NCBI GenBank assembly: GCA_934168205.1
Contig: CAKPMX010000002.1
Span: 1 to 64,000 of the forward strand
Source of the DNA: an uncultured Bacilli bacterium
GTDB taxonomy: Bacteria > Bacillota_I > Bacilli_A > RF39 > UBA660
DNA length: 64,000 bases
Reading direction: 5' to 3'
Of the stretch, positions 25,087 to 33,989 are shown piece by piece. A program made the position numbers and the translations under genes. The first letter of the stretch is position 1. Each line of letters opens with the position of its first letter. The notes beneath the pieces were generated by a model. It saw nothing but the letters and a program-made list of their open reading frames with translations. It had not been told where the DNA came from and ran no database searches.

Positions 25087-26796
25087 ATGAAAAGATTATT
25101 TAAAAATGTTTTATTTGTACTTTTTCTTGCATTAGGATTTATGTTAGCTAATACTAATGTATATGCAGAGTCATTAGATACTTCTAAATGGAATACTGAT
25201 GCAATAGAAAAATTAACAACAAGTCTTGATAGTGATGATATAATTCCAGATTTTACTGGAGTTAAAATTAACAAAAGAAATGCTTCAATAGGTGGAACGA
25301 TTGTACTTAATATTACTATTCCAGAAGACTATGATCAAGAAACTATTGTAATTGCACCTGATGTTTTTCAAAGACTTACAAAATTAATATATGAAGATGA
25401 AACTATTGAGTGGCTTGAAGATGATGAATATTTAAGATTTATGAATTCATTTCAAGCATCTGATAAGATTAGAGTTAAATTAGTAATTACTAACTTATCT
25501 AAGTTTGATTATTATTATGAAGAAACTTCATTTGAGATTTTTCCTACAGAGCCATTAGTTTATCAAGGAAGAGAAACTACTACTGGTGATGGAGAGAAGA
25601 AATTATTTAATGGTATGGAGCTTCCTACTGAAGGATTTATTTTCCATAGAGCTTACAATACAGCACTTAAAGCTTTACTTCCAGATATGAATTCAAGTTC
25701 TATGACAGATGAGAAAATAGATGCTGCTTTAAAAGCTAAAGGATATACTGGTATTAATGATTATGGAAAGTATTTATTAGAATTCTATAATACTAAATAT
25801 AATACTAATTATAGTAGATTAGATCAATTTTCTAAGGGAATAATTAGAGAAATGTTATCTGATCTTGATCCTGTTTACTTATATAATTCTGCATATGGAA
25901 AATTATTAGATATGCCATCTTATAAATTTCCAATAAATCAAAAAGAGGCTAAGAAAAAGATACTTGCAGCTTTGGTAAATACTGAATTTGAAAATAATCC
26001 AATAGGATATTTATTAGATTATTATAATAAAGCATATAATACAAATGCTAAAAATCTTTCAGAACTTTGTGATGAGGCAATTAATGATTTATATGCTAAT
26101 GCTGGAAGTGAATTTGGTGGATATTATAATTTAGAAACTAATAAGGATGTTTTAGTTCTAGCATACAACTACTTCTATAATGAAGGATTATCATTCTATT
26201 TTGATCAAAAAGATAAAAATGGAAATTATACAGATAATAAAGATATGAGTAATAGTGACCGCGAAGGCGAAAGCTATTCAATTGGATCATATATGCGCGA
26301 TGAGAAAAAGGGCGATGAAGAGATTTTAGAACGTGCTGGTACTTTAAAATCTAATTCAGAAAATACTATATCTGGAGTATTAAAGAATATTGGTAATTAT
26401 ACTCCTAATGCTTATCTTAACTTTAACTTCATGGTTAATTTACAACTTAAGTATAGAGCGAAAACTGGTAACCTAATAATCAGATATGTTGATAGAGAAG
26501 GTAACGAACTACTAAGTAGTGTTACTAGTACAGAAATGGTTGGTAAAAATTATCAAACTAATCCAGAAGATATTTTAAACTATGAATTAGTTGATATCGA
26601 TGGAGTAGAACTTGGTGAATATATAGATGGTACAATCATTGTAACTTATATTTATGATAAAGTAGGTAGTGAAGAAACTGGAGAAATTACTCCACCTAAT
26701 ACAGGGGTTTCAACTACTAATTCGAGTTTGTTAATACTTAGTTTACTTGTTGTTAATGCACTTGGTGTTTCAGTAGTATTGAGAAAAAACAATTAG
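25087..26796 (+). CDS. Sortase-anchored surface protein with MucBP domain
   Basis: 569 residues. Signal peptide (FKNVLFVLFLALGFMLA, cleavage likely after VYA), a long extracellular part of unknown fold with helical repeats around residues 190-340, a MucBP domain near residues 450-525 (GNLIIRYVDREGNELL) and a sorting signal: PPNTG, hydrophobic helix, RKNN tail. MucBP domains bind mucin or glycans, so host adhesion is plausible (inference). GGGAGG before the ATG at 25087 fixes the start. A sortase gene follows at once. Confidence 0.85.
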   Translation: MKRLFKNVLFVLFLALGFMLANTNVYAESLDTSKWNTDAIEKLTTSLDSDDIIPDFTGVKINKRNASIGGTIVLNITIPEDYDQETIVIAPDVFQRLTKLIYEDETIEWLEDDEYLRFMNSFQASDKIRVKLVITNLSKFDYYYEETSFEIFPTEPLVYQGRETTTGDGEKKLFNGMELPTEGFIFHRAYNTALKALLPDMNSSSMTDEKIDAALKAKGYTGINDYGKYLLEFYNTKYNTNYSRLDQFSKGIIREMLSDLDPVYLYNSAYGKLLDMPSYKFPINQKEAKKKILAALVNTEFENNPIGYLLDYYNKAYNTNAKNLSELCDEAINDLYANAGSEFGGYYNLETNKDVLVLAYNYFYNEGLSFYFDQKDKNGNYTDNKDMSNSDREGESYSIGSYMRDEKKGDEEILERAGTLKSNSENTISGVLKNIGNYTPNAYLNFNFMVNLQLKYRAKTGNLIIRYVDREGNELLSSVTSTEMVGKNYQTNPEDILNYELVDIDGVELGEYIDGTIIVTYIYDKVGSEETGEITPPNTGVSTTNSSLLILSLLVVNALGVSVVLRKNN

Positions 26797-26818
26797 AATA
26801 GACTTAATAGTAAACAAA

Positions 26819-26844
26819 AGAATTCCAATAGGAATTCTCTTTGT
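26819..26844 (+). terminator. Terminator between surface protein and sortase
   Basis: AGAATTCC / GGAATTCT with an AATA loop, then CTTTGTCTTT. The T run is imperfect, so some read-through into the sortase gene is likely. Confidence 0.55.
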
Positions 26845-26867
26845 CTTTAAAGAATAGAGGGTTTTGT

Positions 26868-27572
26868 ATGAAAAAGAAAATATTTGGAATTGGAATATGC
26901 TTATTTATCTTTATATTAACTGGGTTAATATTCTTTAATAGTGATTCTTTTAAGGAAAAGAAGGAAGAATATAATAAAAAGCAAGTTACGGTAAAGTATG
27001 AAAAAATAGCTAATAATGTTGAAGAGACTAATGTTATTTTGGAATACCAAAAACAATTTAATAATGATGATATTTTAGGTGAATTATCTATTCCTAATAC
27101 AAATTTAAAAGTACCTGTTGCACAAAGTTCTAATAATGAATACTATTTAAATCATTTACTTGATAAAAGTTATAATACACTTGGTAGTATATTTTTAGAT
27201 TATAGGAATAAAATCACGGATAGAAAAATAATTATCTATGGTCATAATTCACAAAATGTTGTGACAGAGTTTCAATTGCTAGAAAAATATATAAATAAAG
27301 ATTATTATGATAGTCATAGTGATATTTATATAAAGACTGTTGATGATGAATATCATTATAAAATATTTTCTGTTTATATTGCTGTTACTGATTATAGACA
27401 TGTTAATTTAAAATTAGCTGGTGATAAGTATACTAATCATTTATCTTGGTTAAAGAGTCAGTCTATGTATGATACTTCTGTTGAGGTAAATGATGAAGAT
27501 ATTTTAGTTTTACAAACATGTTACTATGAACCTATGGGCTCATATTTAATAGTAGCTGCTAAAAAAGTATAA
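26868..27572 (+). CDS. Sortase, class B-like
   Basis: 234 residues: N-terminal membrane anchor (IFGIGICLFIFILTGLIFF) and a sortase barrel with H126 (IIYGHNS) and C218 (LVLQTC). LGSIFLDYRN before the His resembles class B. The expected catalytic Arg, normally a few residues after the Cys, is replaced: the strand reads GSYLIVAAKKV with Ser at that place. Likely anchors the PPNTG protein encoded before it. GAGGGTTTTGT precedes the ATG. Confidence 0.88.
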   Translation: MKKKIFGIGICLFIFILTGLIFFNSDSFKEKKEEYNKKQVTVKYEKIANNVEETNVILEYQKQFNNDDILGELSIPNTNLKVPVAQSSNNEYYLNHLLDKSYNTLGSIFLDYRNKITDRKIIIYGHNSQNVVTEFQLLEKYINKDYYDSHSDIYIKTVDDEYHYKIFSVYIAVTDYRHVNLKLAGDKYTNHLSWLKSQSMYDTSVEVNDEDILVLQTCYYEPMGSYLIVAAKKV

Positions 27573-27578
27573 AAAAAT

Positions 27579-27602
27579 AGGTTCAATGATGAACCTTTTT
27601 TT
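27579..27602 (+). terminator. Terminator after sortase
   Basis: AGGTTCA / TGAACCT stem, ATGA loop, then a T run; its left side is A-rich, so it may also stop the minus-strand operon. Confidence 0.85.
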
Positions 27603-27605
27603 GTG

Positions 27606-27944
27606 TTATTTTTTTTCTTTATCTAACAATAGCCAGTATTGCTTATATAGTTTTTGAACACCATTTTCTAAGAAGTAATAATAAAATATGTATGGTATAA
27701 AAAGTATAAAAGTAGAGGCAAATAAAATATATAGATAAATATTATTAGTTAGTAGGCCAAATAGCAGAAATAGAATAGTCATACTTCCTACAAATACTGT
27801 TACTATTAGGTGTACTAATCTTTCGTGCTGAAAGAATTTTATTTGAGTTAGATGATTATTAATAATTTGACTTAAATTTGTATTTTTTTCATTAGAAATT
27901 ATGTTGTCTATATCAGTTAAATATTCTTTTAAATTATCTTTCAT
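27606..27944 (-). CDS. Small membrane protein, two helices
   Basis: 112 residues with two close hydrophobic helices (about 45-64 and 67-90) and charged ends; not recognised. GGAG lies before the ATG. Nine bases after gmk on the same strand, so last gene of a tmcAL-gmk operon. Confidence 0.7.
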   Translation of the reverse strand: MKDNLKEYLTDIDNIISNEKNTNLSQIINNHLTQIKFFQHERLVHLIVTVFVGSMTILFLLFGLLTNNIYLYILFASTFILFIPYIFYYYFLENGVQKLYKQYWLLLDKEKK

Positions 27945-27953
27945 ATTTACTCC

Positions 27954-28631
27954 TTAAATCTTGTTTGTAAGAGATTCATTTATATAATCTTCTTCCATTA
28001 ATAATTCGTGAATTTCTTCTTCTTTTGTATCTAGATATACTTCTTCAATACGATTAACACTACATTTTTCAGCTTTAATTATAGAAGCAACTTTATCTAC
28101 AGTTTCTTCTAAGTCATCATTTATGACTACATAGTTATATTTAGTTACTTCATTTATTTCTTTATATGTTTTGTGAAAACGTTCCATTAATTTATCATTA
28201 CTGTCAGTATTACGTTTTTTTAATCTTTTTACTAGTGTTTTTATTGATGGTGGCATAATAAAGATAAATATTGATTCTGGTAATAATTTTTTAATGTTAC
28301 TAGCACCTTCGATTTCAATTTCTAATATTACATCTATCCCTTGGTCTAATTTTTCTTTTATAGGTTTTTTTGGAGTACCATAATAATTACCAACGTATTC
28401 AGTATATTCTAAGAAGTAGTCTTCTTTTATTTTTTTTTCAAAATCTTCTTTAGTTACAAAGTTATATGTTACACCTGGAATATCATTGGCTCTTTGAGGC
28501 CTTGAAGTAGTAGAAACTGAAAGCCAAAGGTTTTTTTGTTTTTTCAGTAATTCAGCAATTACTGTTCCTTTTCCGCCACCTGATGGTGATGATATAACTA
28601 TTACTTGTCCTGTTTTTTTACTCTTAATCAT
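27954..28631 (-). CDS. gmk: Guanylate kinase
   Basis: Phosphorylates GMP to GDP. P-loop SSPSGGGKGTV near residue 14, followed by the GMP-binding SVSTTSRPQRANDIPG and EIEIEGASNIKK. 225 residues, about 20 longer than usual, with an acidic C-terminal extension. AAGGAG precedes the ATG; the start overlaps the end of tmcAL by 8 bases. Confidence 0.95.
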   Translation of the reverse strand: MIKSKKTGQVIVISSPSGGGKGTVIAELLKKQKNLWLSVSTTSRPQRANDIPGVTYNFVTKEDFEKKIKEDYFLEYTEYVGNYYGTPKKPIKEKLDQGIDVILEIEIEGASNIKKLLPESIFIFIMPPSIKTLVKRLKKRNTDSNDKLMERFHKTYKEINEVTKYNYVVINDDLEETVDKVASIIKAEKCSVNRIEEVYLDTKEEEIHELLMEEDYINESLTNKI

Positions 28632-29775
28632 TTTCTTCTCCTTTTATTATTTTTTGATATTCTTGATTTACTAATTTTTCTTGATTATCTTCTGTTAAAG
28701 AGTATATTTTAGTTGTTTCAATTTCAAACTCTAACATTGGATCTTTTTCTTTACTTATTTTACTTATTAAAGGAATGTCTAATTCTTTTTTGATACTATT
28801 TAGATAAGAACTTCCTTTTTTATTTAGACCTAGAATTCTAATGTAAGATATTTTTTCGAACTGATTCTTTTTTTCTTTAGTGAAATCACATAATATATGT
28901 AGTAGCATTCTTGATAATTTGTTGTAAGTGTATCTTTTACTTTTTATACTATTAATTAATTCATCGTATGAGGTTGCTTTTATGATATTTTTCTTTAATA
29001 ATTTGTCTATTCCTTCATCTACCATGTTATAAATAGATAGGTCATTTTCAGTAATTATTTTATATTTTAGATATGGAAAATAATCATCTATATAATGAAG
29101 ATTATTTAAGTATTCAATAGAATATTTTGGTACTTGGCTTGAGATGTCTTCATTTTCTTTTAAAGCTTTTCTAATAGCTGTTGCGGCTGAGATAGTACCA
29201 TTTATATCTTCATCATGATAGTTATTAGTCCTTTTTATTGTTTCTGGAACTATATTGTAGTTATTTTTTAAAATTGTTTTTATGTAGCTAACTCCTAGTA
29301 AGTCGTTTGGTGTTTTTATACTTTCATTTGTTAGATCTTTAATAGCTTTTGAGATAGCAGTTGGATAGTTTTCGCCGAACTTAGAATATATTTTTACTAA
29401 TTTGTCAAAGTCAGGATTATCTATTTGGGTTTTAGCAATTAAATTTAGAGTCGCAATATTATCTGATTCACTACCGAAGACAATTTTATTTACTTTTAAT
29501 TTTTCTAATAAAGTTATGGCACCATAGCTAAAGTAGTCTGCGCTTTGGGTTGCGAAAGGAAAGGGCAGTTCAATTACTAAGTCGCAACCTGCTTTTAGAG
29601 CTATTTCAGTACGTTTCCATTTATCAATTATAGAAACATCACCACGTTCTGTAAAGTTTCCAGTCATGACTAATACTATTACGTGATCTTTATATTTTTC
29701 TTTAATTTTATTTATATGATATAAGTGACCATTGTGAAATGGATTATACTCTGCAATAATACCGACACTTTTCAT
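28624..29775 (-). CDS. tmcAL: tRNA(Met) cytidine acetate ligase TmcAL (YlbM)
   Basis: ATP-dependent enzyme that acetylates the wobble cytidine of elongator tRNA-Met. 383 residues with the nucleotidyltransferase HxGH-like motif EYNPFHNGHLYH at 9-20, then VMTGNFTERGD and GSESDN, matching YlbM. GAGGT precedes the ATG. Promoter on the minus strand: TTGTAT (29829-29824), 17-base spacer, TAAACT (29806-29801). Confidence 0.92.
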   Translation of the reverse strand: MKSVGIIAEYNPFHNGHLYHINKIKEKYKDHVIVLVMTGNFTERGDVSIIDKWKRTEIALKAGCDLVIELPFPFATQSADYFSYGAITLLEKLKVNKIVFGSESDNIATLNLIAKTQIDNPDFDKLVKIYSKFGENYPTAISKAIKDLTNESIKTPNDLLGVSYIKTILKNNYNIVPETIKRTNNYHDEDINGTISAATAIRKALKENEDISSQVPKYSIEYLNNLHYIDDYFPYLKYKIITENDLSIYNMVDEGIDKLLKKNIIKATSYDELINSIKSKRYTYNKLSRMLLHILCDFTKEKKNQFEKISYIRILGLNKKGSSYLNSIKKELDIPLISKISKEKDPMLEFEIETTKIYSLTEDNQEKLVNQEYQKIIKGEEND

Positions 29776-29849
29776 TTTTATACCTCATTTCTTGTTTAAT
29801 AGTTTAACATAAATAATAGTAAAATACAATTTAGAGAAGAGTTCTTTTA

Positions 29850-29878
29850 TTTACATATTTAATAGTATGATGTATAAT
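29850..29878 (+). promoter_or_regulatory. Promoter of murG-murB-divIB
   Basis: TTTACA 29850-29855, 17-base spacer, TATAAT 29873-29878. Confidence 0.65.
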
Positions 29879-29951
29879 TTATTTGAATAAAATTAAATGA
29901 TAAGTTAAAATTTAATTAGCTTTTGTTAAAAATAAATGATTGGGTGATTGT

Positions 29952-31025
29952 ATGAAGGTTATTATGGTTGCGGGAGGTACTGGTGGTCATATATATCCGG
30001 CTATTTCTATTATAAATAAAATTAAAAAGATGGAGCCAGGTAGTGAAATTTTATATATTGGAACAACAGATAGAATGGAAAAAGATATAGTTCCTAAACT
30101 TGGTATTAAGTATGTTGGTATTGAAATGTCGGGTTTAAATAGAAGTAATTTATTAAGTAATTTTAAAGTTTTAGGTATGTATAGAAAAGCTGTTAGTAAA
30201 GCTAAAAGTGTTATAAAAGAATTTAATCCGGATATTGTCATTGGTGTAGGTGGATATATTACAGCTCCGGTTTTGTATGCAGCTCATAAGTTAAAATATA
30301 AGACGGCTATTCATGAGCAAAATTCTATACCAGGTCTTTCTAATAAATTTTTATCTAGATTTGTAGATAAAGTTTTTGTGTCTTTACCTGGTAGTGTAAA
30401 GTATTTTTCTAAAGATAAAGTTGTTTATACTGGTAATCCTAGAAGTGAGGAAATTATTTCTACTAAGAAAGTTAATAAAGAAGAACTTGGATTTGAAAAG
30501 AATAAAAAATTAGTTATTGTAGTTATGGGTTCTTTAGGTTCTACTACGATTACTAATAGATTAAGAGAGATTATTCCTGGGTTTAATGGTAAGGATTATC
30601 AAGTGTTAGTTATTACCGGTAAAAATTATTATGATAAATATAAAGATATTGACTTGGGTTCTAATGTAAAATTGGTGCCTTTTATGGATAATTTAATTGG
30701 TGTTATGAAAGATACAGATTTAATTGTATCTAGAGCAGGAGCATCTACTATTGCGGAAGTTACCGCTATTGGACTTCCAGCTATATTTGTTCCTTCACCA
30801 TATGTTGCGCATAACCATCAATATATGAACGCTAAAGAATTAGAAGAGGGTTCAGCTTGTAAAATTCTTTTAGAAGAGAATTTTTCTAAAGAAAATTTAA
30901 TTAAAATGATAGATGAAATATTAAATAATAAAGAATTATATGATAAAATGCATAGTGAGAGCAAAAAGTTTGGTATTGATGATTCAGCGACTAGAATTTA
31001 TGAAGAGATTAGAAAGTTATTATAG
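29952..31025 (+). CDS. murG: UDP-GlcNAc:lipid I GlcNAc transferase MurG
   Basis: Makes lipid II at the inner face of the membrane. GT-B fold with the N-terminal glycine loop AGGTGGHIYPA, IGVGGYITAP, HEQNSIPGLSN and the UDP-GlcNAc site SRAGASTIAE. 357 residues from the ATG at 29952, which has GGGTGAT in front; a TTG four codons earlier is less likely. First of a tight murG-murB-divIB set. Confidence 0.96.
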   Translation: MKVIMVAGGTGGHIYPAISIINKIKKMEPGSEILYIGTTDRMEKDIVPKLGIKYVGIEMSGLNRSNLLSNFKVLGMYRKAVSKAKSVIKEFNPDIVIGVGGYITAPVLYAAHKLKYKTAIHEQNSIPGLSNKFLSRFVDKVFVSLPGSVKYFSKDKVVYTGNPRSEEIISTKKVNKEELGFEKNKKLVIVVMGSLGSTTITNRLREIIPGFNGKDYQVLVITGKNYYDKYKDIDLGSNVKLVPFMDNLIGVMKDTDLIVSRAGASTIAEVTAIGLPAIFVPSPYVAHNHQYMNAKELEEGSACKILLEENFSKENLIKMIDEILNNKELYDKMHSESKKFGIDDSATRIYEEIRKLL

Positions 31026-31031
31026 GTGAGC

Positions 31032-31940
31032 ATGATGAATATAATTAGTGAAATAGAAAAATTAGATATAGGACGAGTAGAGGAAAATGTTAGTTTAAGT
31101 AAGTATACGACTTATAAAGTTGGTGGTACTGCTTTAGCGTTAGTTTATCCTAAAAGTGTTAAAAAACTAGTTAGTTTGATAAAACTTCTTACTGGTTCTA
31201 AAATAAAATATAAAGTAATTGGTAATGGATCTAATCTTCTTTTTTCTGATAAGAATTTTGACGGAGTAATTATTAAACTTACAGAGCTAACTAATATTAA
31301 ATTTTTAAGTTACAATAAAATTAGAGTTGAGGCAGGATATTCTTTACCTAAGCTTTCACTTCTTGTTGCAAAAAAAGGTCTTGCTGGATTAGAGTTTGCT
31401 TCTGGTATTCCTGGTACTGTAGGTGGAGCAATTTTTATGAATGCTGGTGCTTATAAAAGTGATATGGGCTATATAGTTCAAAGTGTTAGAGTATTGACTC
31501 CGGATTGTAAAATTATTACTTTTGAGAATAGAGAAATGGATTTTCATTATCGTAGCTCTTTTTTACAGAAACATCCTGAATATATTTGTTTAGACGCTGT
31601 TATTAAGTTAAAGAAGGGTGATAAGGAATTACTAGATGAAGTTATTAAAGAAAGGAGAGCTAGAAGAATTGAGTCACAGCCTTTAGAATATCCTTCTGCT
31701 GGATCAGTTTTTCGTAATCCAGAAGGTAACTTTGCTGGTAAACTTATTGAAGATTTAGGACTAAAAGGATATCGTATAGGCGGCGCAATGGTTAGTGAAA
31801 AACATGCTAACTTTATTATTAATTATGATAACGCTACAAGTGCTGATATTAAGAACTTAATAGATTATGTTCATGATAGGGTAATGGATGAGTATAATAT
31901 TGATTTAAAAATAGAACAAGAATTTGTAAATTGGGAGTAA
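31032..31940 (+). CDS. murB: UDP-N-acetylenolpyruvoylglucosamine reductase
   Basis: FAD enzyme completing UDP-MurNAc synthesis. FAD-binding YKVIGNGSNLLFSD and GLEFASGIPGTVGGAIFMNAG; catalytic region YRSSFLQ and SAGSVFRNPEG; 302 residues. AGGTGAG overlaps the murG stop and serves ATG 31032 (ATG 31035 is equally possible). Confidence 0.95.
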   Translation: MMNIISEIEKLDIGRVEENVSLSKYTTYKVGGTALALVYPKSVKKLVSLIKLLTGSKIKYKVIGNGSNLLFSDKNFDGVIIKLTELTNIKFLSYNKIRVEAGYSLPKLSLLVAKKGLAGLEFASGIPGTVGGAIFMNAGAYKSDMGYIVQSVRVLTPDCKIITFENREMDFHYRSSFLQKHPEYICLDAVIKLKKGDKELLDEVIKERRARRIESQPLEYPSAGSVFRNPEGNFAGKLIEDLGLKGYRIGGAMVSEKHANFIINYDNATSADIKNLIDYVHDRVMDEYNIDLKIEQEFVNWE

Positions 31941-31943
31941 TTG

Positions 31944-32633
31944 ATGGCTAAAAAGATAGTTAAGAAAAAGAAACTTAAAATAGTACCTTTTTTAATAGTG
32001 CTTTTAATATTAATTGGACTATCTTTTGGCGTATATCAAGTTTTGAAAGCTAATATTAAGAATATTGTTATTAAAAATGCTTCTTATTTAAATGATGACT
32101 ATGTTATAGATTTAGCGGGTATTAAAGATTATCCTAGTTTTTATTTGACTAGTAGTATAAAAATGGAAAAGAATTTGAAAAAGAGTCCTTATATTATTTC
32201 TGCTAAAGTAAAGAGAAAGTTTTATCATGTTTTAGAGATAGATTTAAAAGTAAATAATCCATTATTTATTAATAATTCTTCAAATACTGTTGTTTTTGAA
32301 AATAAGGGTACTGTTCCAATTGATGAAGAGATAGATTTATTTAGAGTACCCAGATTAATGAATTATGTACCTGATGATAAATATGATACTTTTATTTCTA
32401 AAACGGCATTGATTGATAAAGGAATATTAGGAAAAATTGCGGATATTGAATATACACCAAATGATTATGATAAAGATAGATTTCTTTTATATATGGATGA
32501 TGGTAATATGGTTTATCTTACTTTAACTAAGTTTAAACAAATTAATTATTATAATGAAGTTTTAGAACAGTTAGAAGGTAGGAAAGGAATATTATATTTA
32601 GACTCTGGCAATCATTTTCAAATTAAGGAGTAA
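31944..32633 (+). CDS. divIB: Cell division protein DivIB/FtsQ
   Basis: 229 residues: Lys-rich short N-terminus, one membrane helix (IVPFLIVLLILIGLSFGVYQ), then a POTRA domain (IKNIVIKNASYLNDDYVIDL) and a beta domain. DivIB belongs to the divisome with FtsL/DivIC. Position after murB matches other Firmicutes. It is a divergent member, so identity rests on domain order and place. Confidence 0.85.
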   Translation: MAKKIVKKKKLKIVPFLIVLLILIGLSFGVYQVLKANIKNIVIKNASYLNDDYVIDLAGIKDYPSFYLTSSIKMEKNLKKSPYIISAKVKRKFYHVLEIDLKVNNPLFINNSSNTVVFENKGTVPIDEEIDLFRVPRLMNYVPDDKYDTFISKTALIDKGILGKIADIEYTPNDYDKDRFLLYMDDGNMVYLTLTKFKQINYYNEVLEQLEGRKGILYLDSGNHFQIKE

Positions 32634-32636
32634 GTT

Positions 32637-33989
32637 ATGAAGAAGATAGATAATAAAGAATTAATTAAATATTTTTTGATTTTTGTTTATTCTTTTATTT
32701 GTCTTCTTTTTATTTATACTCTTTCTAGAGGAGATTTATATGTTAACTATGGTTTTAGTTATGCAATCAGTAGAGGAGAAGTACTATATGTCGATTTTAA
32801 TTTAGTAATACTTCCTTTTGCTCCTTTTTTATATTCTTTATTTTTAATATTTTCGAAGTCTATTATTTGTTACTATTTAGGACAGGCTTTATTGTTGACG
32901 ATCTTTTCTTATTTTGTTTTTAAATTGCTTGGTAAGAAGGCTTGGCTTTATTTTATTATTTTATTGATGCCTTTTCCAATTGCTATGGCATCGGTTATAT
33001 TTCCAGGATATAATTTTTTATTGTTGTTTTTAACAACAATTATTATTTATTTGGAGAAAGAAAAAAGTTCCGATTATGTACTTGGCTTTTTATTAGGGCT
33101 TCTTTTTATTACAAAACAAACAGTTGGTGGACTATTGTGTCTGGCTTCGTTATATTATTTATTTTCTGACTATAAAAAAGTATTGAAGAGAATTGGAACT
33201 TTTTTTATACCTGTCATTTGTTGTTTAATATACTTAATTTTAACTAATAGTTTGAGTAATTGTATTGACTTATGTTTTTTAGGTTTATTTGATTTTGGGC
33301 ATAGTAATTTTTATTATGATACATTTTATTTAATTTGTTTAATACTGGCTTTTTTAGTGATTGTTTATAGAACTATTAAGAAGCCTAAAGATATAACTAA
33401 CTATTATTTACTATTATTTATGAGTTGTAGTTTTCCTTTAATTGATTATTATCATGTATCATTATTTTTAGCTTTGTTCTTTTTGATTATATTTTCTGAT
33501 TTAAAAATAGATAAGGACTTAACGAAATATGCTTTAACATTTATTTTAGTACTTGGTCTTGTTTGGACTTTTGTGCAAATACAGTATATAAATAATTTCA
33601 AAATAGTTAATTATAAAAATTTGGAACTTTCTATTTTTTCAGATAAATACATAAAAAATGTAGAAAAACTCGATAGATATTTAGCTAAACAAGATAGAGA
33701 GGTCGTTTATTTTTTACGAGGTTCGGAGAATTATTTTTATAAAACAAAAGATAATTTAGATATTACATATTTTGATTTACCTAACTATGGTAATTATGGT
33801 TATTCTGGTAATGATAAGATAATTAAGAGACTTAGTAAGTTAAAAGATGTATTAATTGTTATTGATAAGGGATGTTATTTGAGTGATGATGATTTTCAAC
33901 AATATGAAAAAGAGGCCGTTACTTATATAATTGATAATAGTAAATTAGTGAAGAAAATAGGAAATTATGAAGTTTATTTAAAGGAATGA
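32637..33989 (+). CDS. Polytopic membrane protein, GT-C-like, paralogue 1 of 3
   Basis: 450 residues, about ten membrane helices in the first 320 residues and a soluble C-terminal domain. Motifs shared by all three neighbours: NYGFSYAI...YVDFNLVILPF after the first helix (loop with acidic residues as in GT-C lipid-sugar transferases), TKQTVGG, and DLCFLGLFDF. A glycosyltransferase using a lipid-linked sugar is a reasonable guess, not shown. AAGGAG before the ATG; four bases after divIB. Confidence 0.75.
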   Translation: MKKIDNKELIKYFLIFVYSFICLLFIYTLSRGDLYVNYGFSYAISRGEVLYVDFNLVILPFAPFLYSLFLIFSKSIICYYLGQALLLTIFSYFVFKLLGKKAWLYFIILLMPFPIAMASVIFPGYNFLLLFLTTIIIYLEKEKSSDYVLGFLLGLLFITKQTVGGLLCLASLYYLFSDYKKVLKRIGTFFIPVICCLIYLILTNSLSNCIDLCFLGLFDFGHSNFYYDTFYLICLILAFLVIVYRTIKKPKDITNYYLLLFMSCSFPLIDYYHVSLFLALFFLIIFSDLKIDKDLTKYALTFILVLGLVWTFVQIQYINNFKIVNYKNLELSIFSDKYIKNVEKLDRYLAKQDREVVYFLRGSENYFYKTKDNLDITYFDLPNYGNYGYSGNDKIIKRLSKLKDVLIVIDKGCYLSDDDFQQYEKEAVTYIIDNSKLVKKIGNYEVYLKE

